Source of the DNA: Micractinium sp. NFX-FRZ
Taxonomy: Eukaryota > Chlorophyta > Trebouxiophyceae > Chlorellales > Chlorellaceae
Direction of reading: 5' to 3'
DNA: 20,164 nt
NCBI GenBank assembly: GCA_029339195.1
Contig: JAPTJF010000699.1
Coordinates: 1-20,164, forward strand
The translations under genes and the position numbers were made by a program. Below are positions 8,337-16,968 of the stretch, piece by piece. Numbering within the stretch: the first letter of the stretch is position 1; every line of letters begins with the position of its first letter. Below the pieces are notes generated by a model. That model was not told the origin of the DNA and made no database searches. It saw only the letters and a program-made list of their open reading frames with translations.

Positions 8337-11300
8337 ATGCACCGTGTGCTGCTGCTTCTCGGTGAGTGCAATTGCAAGCAGCATGTGCTGCTGAGCCTCA
8401 GCAAGCAAGCAGCTGCATTGCCTGGCACTGGATGCACTCCTGCGTGTTGGTACGTGGGTATGAATCATGACTGGCAGCCTAGTTTCCCTCCTTCCAGGCT
8501 GCATTGCCGTGGCGGCGGCACGGCTGCCACCTGCAGGCAGCGTGGCGGCAGCGGCGGGTGGCACAGCCCGGCCGCGCCCGGCCACCACGGGCCGCATCTT
8601 GGTCCAGTTCCACAAGCACTCAGCTGGTCCCAGTGTTGGCGCGGCCAGCGCTGCGGGAAGCTTGCAGCTGCAGGCGACGCTGCCCCCCGGCCTGCAGCTG
8701 CAGCGCTTGGTGGGCGAGCACCACAGCTCAGCAGCTCAGGGCAACGTCAATGCAGGAGTATCTGCCGCGGCAGCGGTCAGCGATGCGCTCGTGTTGCCAG
8801 GCGCCATCGCCCTTTTCACAATCACAGACGGCAGCGGCGTTGGGCAGAAGGTGGCCCAGCTTCTCAAGCACCCAGGCAAGCGGACCCAGCTGGCGGGCAT
8901 CTGGTTGGGCGGCTGAACTCTCTGCCTCTGCTTGCCTGCCCAGCACATCTTGCAGCCGCCTTTGAGCCTTGCACCTGCCCCTGGTCTGCTCTGCTCATCC
9001 CACCTGACGGCCAAGCAGCTTTGCCAACCCCACCGTGGCTGCCCCTGCTCCTCATGCAGCTGTCCAGGTGGCGGAGGCGGAGATCATCCACTACTCACTC
9101 GCCGAGCCAAACGACCCTCTGTTCCACTCCCACAGCGGGCTGTGGCACCTGCACCAGGTGGCTGCGCCCGCGGCGTGGGAGATGGCCACTGGCTCTCGGC
9201 AGGCAAGCACAGCAACTAGGATTGGATTGTGCCTGCCCGCCCGCCTGCCCGCCCGCCCATCCGCCTGCCTGCCTGCCCTCATCTGCGCCGGCCTTGCTCT
9301 CCCATGCTGGCCCCTCATTTGAATGCAGGCCAAGGTATGCGTTATCGACACAGGAGCTCGTGTGTCTCATGAAGATCTGAAGGCCAACATTGCTGCAGTT
9401 TGGAACAGGTGAGGAAGCAGAGTTGACGCATTTCAGGAGGTTTGTGGCAGCGTGAGCAAGGCATAGCCGTGCGGCCGCTGCTTGGCCCCTGCTGGCGTGC
9501 GTGGCAGCCCCCAGGCGTGGCATGCCCGGCAGACCCCCTAGCTCGCTTGCTTCTGTCTGATGTTGCTTGACGACTCCCCCATGCCTGCATGCTAATCTGG
9601 CGTCCGCTAATCTGACGTTTGTTAATGCAGGGATCCTGGGGAGTGGGGGCCGCAGCCGGCACCCCGCCCAGGGGCATACCGCGACGTGACAGGTGAGGGC
9701 ACATTGGCGTTGCGGCGTATGCATGGGTTGGGGGTTGCACTGCACGGGTTGCCTGGCAATTCAATCGCACACACCAGCACAGCGGCGCCTTCACATGCGC
9801 TGGGGCCTCTGTTCATTCAATGGCCGCGCACGCCCATGCAGATGAAACCGGGCACGGCACTTCATGCGCCGGCGTCATTGCTGCTGCCGGCAACAACGGC
9901 AGGGGCGTCACGGGTGTGGCCTGGAATGTGAGTGCCCTGAACCCTTTGTTGCCTTGCTGGCTGTCGCCAGCTGGTGTCTCTGCAGCGTGGCGACAAGGAA
10001 ACTGGTCGACAGCCGCAGCAGCAAAGTGCATGCCCTGCCCCTCGCCACCAAACCTCGACTGCCGGTGCCCTCTGCCACCGCGCTCTGCTGGCAACCAGCA
10101 GCACTGCTCTCACCTGAAGTGAAGCTGCATGCCCCCTCCCCCGCCCCACACTGCGCGCCCCTTTGCTGCAGGCATCCCTGCACATCTGCAAGGCCAGCGG
10201 CAACGGGGCGTTCTGGACCGGAGCCCTGCTTGACTGTTATGCTCTGTGCCGGCAGGTAAGGCCTGACAGGGCAGGCCCGACCACCTCTCGCCCCCTTTCC
10301 CTGCATTCCCCTCCAACCTCGAACCTCCTTGCCTTCCTGCCCGCTTGTCTGCCTGCCCGCCTGCCCCGCCTGCCTGCCTGCGGCGGCCCGCCTGCCCGCC
10401 TGCCTGCCTGACTGCCCGCCATGCGCATAACTACCGGGCGTGGCCTGCCTGCCTGCCGTGCCTTTGTGTGCAGGCGGGGGTGCATGTCGTGTCTGCCTCC
10501 TTTGGCAGTCAGGGCCAGAGCCTGCTGGAGCGGCGGGCAATCCAGGCTCTCGGGGATGCTGGCGTGCTGTTTGTGGCAGGGACTGGCAACGACGGGCAGC
10601 AAGTGGAGTTCTTCCCGGCGGCGTACCCTCTGCCCAACATCCTGGCAGGTTGTGGCAGCTGCCGAGCTCCTGCCGCTGCTGCCGGGCCAGGTCCATTGCG
10701 GGCGCTGCTGATGCGCTGCTGAGGCGCCGCCGCTGGAGAATGCGAGCGGACGCCGTGGAGCCTGGGTGCATGCATGTGCCCACACATGCATAGTTGCGCC
10801 GCCCACAGTCGTCCCTGGCGGGGCCGCAGGTGTGCAGCCGCCCCCTCTGTGAGTTCACACTGCCCCGAGGGAGTTGTCCACCCAACAGGCGCCTGCCTGC
10901 CTGCCTGCCATCCCGCCGCTGCCCTGCCTCCTCCTGCAGTGGCGGCTAGCGACACGCTGGACCGCCTGGCCGCCTTCAGCAACTATGGGAGCTACGCACA
11001 CCTGGCGGCGCCAGGGGTGGGAATCCGCAGCCTGGGCGCCGACGCCGACGATGCGTACAGCACCACCACGGGGACCAGCAAGGCGTGCCCTGTCGTCTCG
11101 GGTGCGGCAGCCCTGCTGTTCGCGGCCAAGCCCTGTGCCACGGTTGCCGAGGTCAAGTGAGCATGCCATGCAATGCATGTGTCTTGCATGCCGCTGGCAG
11201 TCACACAGTGGGACGTGCTTCTGAAAGGGAGCCAGCACAGCCAGGCAGCCATAGCTGCATGGCGGGCAGCGGCCTGTAAGTCCAGTTGCGGTCGTGCGAC

Positions 11301-11663
11301 ACGCCCGCCAGCGATGCTGTGCCAAGCGCTTTCTCCTGCCTGCTGCGCTTGCACGCGGCGCAGCAGAAGCCTGGCAGATATGCCCGGCGAGCTGACTTTG
11401 CGATGGTGACACGGGGAACCGACACACAGAGTGGCTGTGTCACGCACATGTACTGCTCTTCTGGCCCACACACACCCCACCCCTTCCACCACAGGAAAGC
11501 CATCCTTGGGTCTGTCGACAAGGTGCCTGCCCTGAAGGGCAAGGTGTCCTCCGGCGGCCGGCTCAACGTCGCCCGGGCACTGGCCTCTCTGCTGGGCCGC
11601 ACCACCCCCAAACTCCCCCAGCTGACGTGTGAGTGTCTCATGTGCCGCCTGCCCGCCTGCCCG

Positions 11664-11703
<40 letters not shown>

Positions 11704-14700
11704 AGCGCCTGAGCGCCTGCCTGCTCGCCCGCCGGCCCACCATCTGCCTGCCTGCCGGCCTGCCTGCCTGCCTGCAGACAACTACACGTGGGGTACCGAT
11801 GTCAACCAGTATCTGGACTATGAGGCAGACTCGTCCCAATGGAGCATCACCAACAAGGCCCCTGCAGCGTGCAAGTCCGCGTAAGCTCACGGCCAGCCTC
11901 AGCTGCTCCCCAGTGCTGCCCCTGCTCTGCTGCCTGGAAGCAGTTGCTGGGGGCGGGGGCACCGCGCGGTCGCCTTGTCGTGATGTCTCCTTGCGCCATG
12001 ATGCGTCCCGTGCACCCATGACCGCCACGTCACGCCTCTCAGTCGCCCTGCTGTGCGCGCTGTGGTGCCGCCGGCACCCCGCCCTGTGCAGGTGCCTGGC
12101 CCAGAGCTGGTGCTGGTACATGGTTGCGCTCAACGACGGCTCCAAGTCAGTTCTTGGGGAGGCGTACGGTGGTTGGTGGCATGGTGCCGGGGTCGATTGT
12201 GCTGGGCGCCGTGGTTGGTTCCGCGTCCCAACGGTTGGTTCCGCCAGTCACGTGCCAGCGGGCCAGGTCGGGCGTCCTCTAGTATTCAGGATGCCGGGCT
12301 GGATGGGCTACCCAGCTGCGCCTGCTACCACGCTGCCCCGCCCTGCTCTCCCCGCATCTCGGTGAAGCGGTTGCTGCTGTTGCTGCAATCCCGACAAGCC
12401 GGCTGCTGCCCTGCTGCAAGCGCACCAACCTGCCTTCCTCTGGTGTACTGTGGCATTGTGCAGGCACTCCTTAGCTTTGCCGAGCGGCGCAGAGGTGCAG
12501 GGCACGTGCTTGCTAGCGGACAGATCGGCCACCATCTCCTTTACTGTGGAGCAGCCCGGCGTGGTCTCCGGGTGCAAGCAGGCTGCCCCCTACCGCCTCA
12601 GCCAGCCCTGCATCCCAGCCGCAACGTCCGCCAGCTGCCCACGGCCGTGGGGCAAGCCACTGCCCAGAGCTCCGCCAGTCCCTGTGGCCCCCCTGCCCGT
12701 GAGTGCTGTGCTGACTCAGCATGCTCACTCATTGAGCTGTGGTGTCAGCCTGCCTGCCCGCCTGCCTGCCCACCCGACTGCTTTTATGCCTGCATGCCCA
12801 CCCTCCAAGCTGGCTGGCAGGCTGGCAGCCAGGGACTGCGCCACCTTCTGCACACCACGCCACGCTGCACATCGCCGTGCATCGCCGCGTCGCCTCGCAC
12901 GCGACCCCTGCCCTCGCGGTCGCACCCCTTTGCAGGCCTGTGCGCGGCCCGCTACCCCCTGGCACTACCTGCCCAACGAACCTGTTGTGCACGACTTTGT
13001 GGCTGCCTCTGCGGCTGACCTCAAGCTGACGTCGAGGGGGGAGCCAGTCGTGGCTTTCATCGACGGGAACTACCAGTATACCGCGGGCATCTACTGGGCT
13101 GGCGACGTGGTGGTGATGAAGTGGAGCGCCGGGCGCTGGGCCCGGCTGGGCCCTCCCACCAAGCGGCCGGGCTACGAGGTCAGGCTTGCTCTGGACAAGG
13201 CGGACACCCCCTACTTGGTGAGCGCGGGTGGCCCTGCTTCTGCGCCCTGCTCCCCCGCATTGGGGCTCCTCGCCGTGCCCTGCTTCTGCGCCCTGCCAGC
13301 GCCGGCTGAGCAAGCTGCCTGCAGCTGCTGTGCCGGACATGGTGGAAAGGAAGAGAGCGCCGACACGCCCCTGAGCAAGCATTTGTGGCAAGGCTTGAGT
13401 TGCGGTGGGCGGTCGAGGTGTTGACGGGCAGCGGCGGCGAGACGGCTGGGCACCCATGCGGGGGTTGGGATGCCATCCACGGGAGCTGATGACGCTCAGC
13501 CCCCTGCAGGCCCCCGCTCCCCTGCTTGCCTGCCCACGCTGCAGGCAGAGCACGATGCACCCATTTCACCACCTGCTTTGCTCCCCCTCTGGCGCTGCAC
13601 CCACTGCAGGCATGGCTTGTGAATTGGCAGCCCACCGGCGCAGCCGCACCCACCAGCAAGCTGTCGGTCATGCGCCTGGCGGCCGGCGCCAACGGGACCC
13701 AGCAATGGCTCCTGGTGGGGCCCGAGCGCTTTGCCACCGCCGACACTGGCATCTCCCTGGCCATCCACCCCACCACCCAGCAACCCGTGGTGTCGTTCGT
13801 TGTGGATGCCGACGGCGGCGACGGCGTGCTGCGAGGCCGCCCCTGGGTGTACGGCTGGGGCGGCAAGTCGGGCTGGCGCCCGCTGGGCAACAGCGCTGGC
13901 CCCGTGTCGCAGGAGCAGGCACGCTCATGCGTGCTGCGCATTGCACGGCTCGGCGGCACCGCCTACCTGGCGTGCATCCACGGCGAGTGGAGCAAGCTGA
14001 CGGTGCGCAAGCTGCCAGCTGGCGCAAGCACGTGGAGCGTGGTGGGCGCCGCCGACATCACCGGCCCCAGCAGCGGGCTGCAGTTTGGCGACGGCTACAC
14101 CCCCGGCGTGCCCTTCTACTTCCAGAGCCTTGCGCTGGCGCTCACTTCGGGCGGCCAGCCCATCATTGCCTTCACCGACATCAGCCGCGGCGGGACCGGC
14201 GCTGCACTGCGCTTTGACGGCGCGCGCTGGCGCAACCTGGGCAAGTGGGGAATGGTGGGGCCGCCGCTGGAGGCGCCCCGCTACATGAACAGCGACTTGG
14301 CGCTGGCGCTGGGCCCAGGGGACGTGCCCTACGTGGTGTACAGCGACGGCGTCGAGGCGCAGCGCGGCACGTGCATCGCCTTCACTGGCGGCACCTGGAA
14401 GGCGAGCAGGGGCAGTGCCGGGTTGTTGATGAGCCCCCGCCCGCCTGCCTGCCTGCCTGCCTGCCTGCGGCTTGGCGGCTGGCCGGGAAGTGCTGAGCCT
14501 TCCAGCTGGGGCTGCCGCATCGCCGTTGCACCTCCCTCCCTTCATACCCCTCAACCCCCTGCTCCCCTCCCCCCCCCCCTCTGCAGCCAGTCGGCGACAC
14601 CGGCTTCACCAACCTGAACGTCCCCAAAAACGACACCGAGCTGCAGAATGGGGGCGGCGTGGGCGCCAGCCAGCCTAGCCTGGCGGTGAGCAGCACCACA

Positions 14701-14778
14701 ATCTTTGCCGCCTATGGCGACCTGTCCACGCTGGTGCACAAGATCTCGGTCCAAGGGCGGACGCTGCGCGCCTGCTGA
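8337..14778 (+). CDS. Secreted subtilisin-like serine protease with PAN-like and beta-propeller-like C-terminal regions (16 exons, 1013 aa)
   Basis: Exons: 8337-8361, 8498-8875, 9060-9202, 9329-9408, 9631-9692, 9842-9927, 10172-10255, 10474-10648, 10940-11156, 11495-11628, 11778-11880, 12092-12145, 12464-12698, 12936-13217, 13610-14401, 14587-14778. Every junction keeps frame. Residues 1-27 form a signal peptide (MHRVLLLLGCIAVAAA), 40-150 an I9-like propeptide ending near LAEPNDPLF, and 165-460 the S8 domain. Catalytic residues are D189 (VIDTG), H234 (GHGTS), oxyanion N325 (GTGNDG) and S391 (GTSKACP, with Lys where Met is usual). Residues 462-592 hold Cys-rich PAN/apple-like sequence (CKSACLAQSWCW). 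Residues 593-1013 hold seven beta-rich repeats of the type LALxxxGxPYVxYxD. Introns 2, 3 and 15 have GC donors. It is probably an extracellular, cell-wall or vacuolar protease activated by propeptide removal. Family and triad are secure; domain names after residue 462 are inferred. Confidence 0.95.
9228..9285 (+). repeat. CCTG/CCCG tetranucleotide tract in subtilase intron 3
   Basis: Imperfect tandem CCTG and CCCG units (GCCTGCCCGCCCGCC type) fill the middle of the intron that follows the GC donor at 9203. Confidence 0.8.
10328..10460 (+). repeat. CCTG/CCCG tract in subtilase intron 7
   Basis: Imperfect CCTG units, with CCCG variants and an interruption around 10380-10390, occupy most of the second half of the intron before the acceptor at 10473. 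Confidence 0.8.
10888..10912 (+). repeat. Short CCTG tract in subtilase intron 8
   Basis: About four CCTG units lie 25-50 nt upstream of the acceptor at 10939, where a pyrimidine tract or branch site would be expected. Confidence 0.7.
11647..11777 (+). repeat. Perfect (CCTG)10 and flanking imperfect units in subtilase intron 10
   Basis: Ten uninterrupted CCTG copies occupy 11664-11703. More units follow to the end of the intron, so that the last CCTGCCTGCAG is itself the 3' splice site before exon 11. Confidence 0.9.
12746..12795 (+). repeat. CCTG tract in subtilase intron 13
   Basis: GCCTGCCTGCCCGCCTGCC-type units, the fifth intron of this gene with the same motif family. Confidence 0.7.
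13229..13294 (+). repeat. Direct repeat in subtilase intron 14
   Basis: GCCCTGCTTCTGCGCCCTG occurs near 13230 and again near 13276, separated by about 27 nt. It is a local duplication just downstream of the exon 14 donor. Confidence 0.6.
14441..14468 (+). repeat. CCTG tract in subtilase intron 15
   Basis: About six CCTG copies lie in the GC-donor intron 14402-14586. Confidence 0.8.
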
Positions 14779-15795
14779 GCGCGGCGCGCTGCCACCAGGC
14801 AGCTGGCGCGAAGGTGCCGCGCGAGTGTGGTCCGGCTGGCAGCAGCTAATTAGCTCATGAGCTGCTTGTGCTGTGCATCCCCCTGCGTCTCGTCATCTCC
14901 CTGCCCGAAGGGGACCGCCCCACCCGCAGCTGTCCCGCATCCACCCTGGCAGGTGTTGCACTGCGGAAGGCGCATACCTGCTGCGCAACAGAAAAAAAAC
15001 TGAGTGCTGGTAGCAAAGAGAGTGCAGCGCGGGGTCTCCTCCCATGCCCGATTCTACTCTTGAATAATGTACACAAAATTTTGCCAACCTTCATGGTTCA
15101 GATTTCGTCTCGCACCAACCATCTCTCCTCCCATCAATCAAACCCCTCAGTGTTGAAATGCGTACCCCCTCGTTGCTTCACCACTTCCTTGCACCCATCG
15201 CCTTCCCTTTCCACCCACCAGGTGTGCGCTTCCCTTGCACTGTGTGTGTCAGACAGAAGCCATACGGAAAATGTACATGATTACAATTGTTGCTTGTGTG
15301 GCCCGGGGTGAATCCCCTCAATCAAGCTTGGGACCCATATTTTGACCCATATGGAATGGAAAAGCGCCACCTTGCAAGAATGTCACGGCAAGGGTGCTCG
15401 GCCTGGAATAGCCTGGCTGTGCCGCAGCTGGCAAAGGTCGAGGGCTGACCGCTGCAGCTGCCCTCGGGCATTATTGGCAAGTATAGTACAAACACGCGCC
15501 CGCAGGAGGCGGCAGGCACTGATCACACTGCCCAGAGGAGCGCCCGCGGGTGGAAATCAGCGCCAGCCTGCAGCAGGGTGCCGCAGCAAGCCACAGCCGG
15601 TGGCTGGTGTGTGCCAGGCGCTCTAGCTATCATGCAGCGGGTGGCAGCGACACAGGGGCATTATTGCAGGCCCCAGCGTGGGCTGGCACATATGAACGCA
15701 GCCCACAGCAGGCATGCCGCTGCTGCCTGCCCAGAGAGGCTCTCGGCCCCATACACACACGCACACACACCTTGCTGGTTCCGAGACAGGCTGTC
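14779..15795. other. 3' UTR of the subtilase gene and intergenic sequence
   Basis: Beyond the TGA at 14776-14778 the GC content falls and no frame looks coding. There is an A8 run near 14992-14999, two GACCCATAT copies near 15326-15350 and a CA-type microsatellite at 15753-15770. No TGTAA was found for the subtilase transcript; TGTAC occurs near 15068 and 15271. The downstream part should also hold the 3' UTR of the minus-strand gene ending at 15796. Confidence 0.45.
15753..15770. repeat. CA dinucleotide microsatellite
   Basis: ACACACACGCACACACAC, one G interrupting. Non-coding position just downstream of the tentative gene end at 15796. Confidence 0.85.
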
Positions 15796-16726
15796 CTACT
15801 TGGCTGCCCGACGAGTGACGCCCAGCCCGGTCCGCGGGCGCGAGCTGCCCCCGCAGCGGCCCTGCCACCGCCGCGGCAGCGGAACCTCCTCAAGCAGCAC
15901 AGGCGGGCTGCACGGTGGCAGCGGTCTCGGGTCTGCATGCGGTGCAATGAGGGGGACCAGTTGTTCAAGTACAGGCACTTGTCAGATGCGCAAGGGAGCA
16001 CAGCAGGCAGGCCACGCGAGGCGAACAACCCCAGGTGAAGGCAGCGCTGCTAGCAAGGGGCATGCGGAGACCGCCTGCGGCCCGCAGTGCCGCTTAAAAG
16101 CAGCACCAGGCAGGCAGCGCGCTGCTTGCCTGCTCCATCCTGCGGACCGGGCATCGCCCCCGCCGCCTCGAGCGCTTCAATGCGCTGCAGGAGGTGCCGC
16201 AGGCTGCCCGCCGCCGCTGGCTGCTCCACCAGCACTCCCGTGACTGTGATTGAGTGTCCCCAGGCAGGGAACAGGCTGCCAGCGGTGCTACGCCCTGCTG
16301 CAGCGGTCCCAGCAGGGGTTGACTTGGGCACGGAGGCACCACTGCAGGCGCCGGCGAGCCGGCCCTCGGCAGCACCGGCGGCTGCCCCGGCAGCGGGGGG
16401 TGCAGCCTGCTCGGCTCCAGGCCCCTCACCAGCTGCTGCAGGCCCGTCCAAGGTGCTGCCGCCTGCCCCTGGGGAATCGTCCAGCTCCTGCGGGCGGTAG
16501 CAGGAGTGCGCCACGTTCCTCAAGTCGAGCTGAGTCAGCGATTGGCGGCGGGCGGCGGCGGCGGCTGTCCAAGGCCCCGTGACCCCACCCTCCCCCAAGT
16601 CTGTCTTGGACTCGCCCGTCCAAGGCCGCTTCTCTCAGAGGACTGACGGACAAGGGGCAGCCTAGTTGGGGCACTCACAGGCAGGAGATCCCAATCGTCC
16701 CACCCGCCCTCCTCCTGGGCAGGCAT
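15796..16726 (-). CDS. Tentative small protein gene of unknown function (3 exons, 194 aa)
   Basis: Proposed exons are 16726-16679, 16529-16130 and 15932-15796. Exon 1 starts at an ATG and encodes an acidic, Trp-rich start (EEGGWDDWDLLP) followed by a good GTGAGT donor. Exon 2 has structured-looking ends (LDLRNVAHSCYRPQELDD and WGHSITVTGVLVEQP, then LLQRIEALEA) around an Ala/Gly/Pro-rich linker. Exon 3 is Pro/Arg-rich. The second intron would use AG|GCAAGC, the GC donor seen in two secure genes here; without it the frame runs to a TAG at 16050-16052 (175 aa). Third positions are GC-rich. A plus-strand frame is open across exon 2 as well, so the call is moderate at best. It lies 242 bp downstream of the EVE gene on the same strand. 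No known family recognised. Confidence 0.35.
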
Positions 16727-16968
16727 TGCGGCTGAGGACGGGCAGCTCAGCAGAACAACCGGCAGTCCGCCCTGACACAGAGGCAGTCACAGCTGTCAGC
16801 CTGAGCACGGGCAACAGTGGTCCGAGGGGTTTCAACAGAGAATGTATACGTGGCAAGAAGAGGAGAGAAAGGAATAGAACAGCAGGGATAGCAGAGGTCT
16901 GATTTCTGGAATAGCAAGGGAGAGCAGCACTTGAAATACACAGCTGTCTGGCAGACCCAAGGCGCCCT

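Noticed and set aside
8001..9380. Plus-strand 459-codon frame
   Set aside because: It reads through the palindrome, two introns and the wrong frame of the protease exons. The conserved propeptide and VIDTG motif are in other frames.
9908..10885. Minus-strand 325-codon frame
   Set aside because: Antisense of the subtilase catalytic exons and of CCTG intron repeats, which produce Gly/Arg/Gln low complexity.
11641..11777. CCTG arrays as a possible CRISPR or satellite array
   Set aside because: Unit is only four bases without spacers; it is a simple repeat inside introns of a eukaryotic gene.
15351..15626. Plus-strand frame starting MEWKSATLQ
   Set aside because: Poor third-position bias, no domain, and no splice or poly(A) context.
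15550..16038. Plus-strand frame with a CMRCNEGD zinc-ribbon-like motif
   Set aside because: A single CxxC is not enough. All three readings are open here and no upstream plus-strand exon with splice sites was found.
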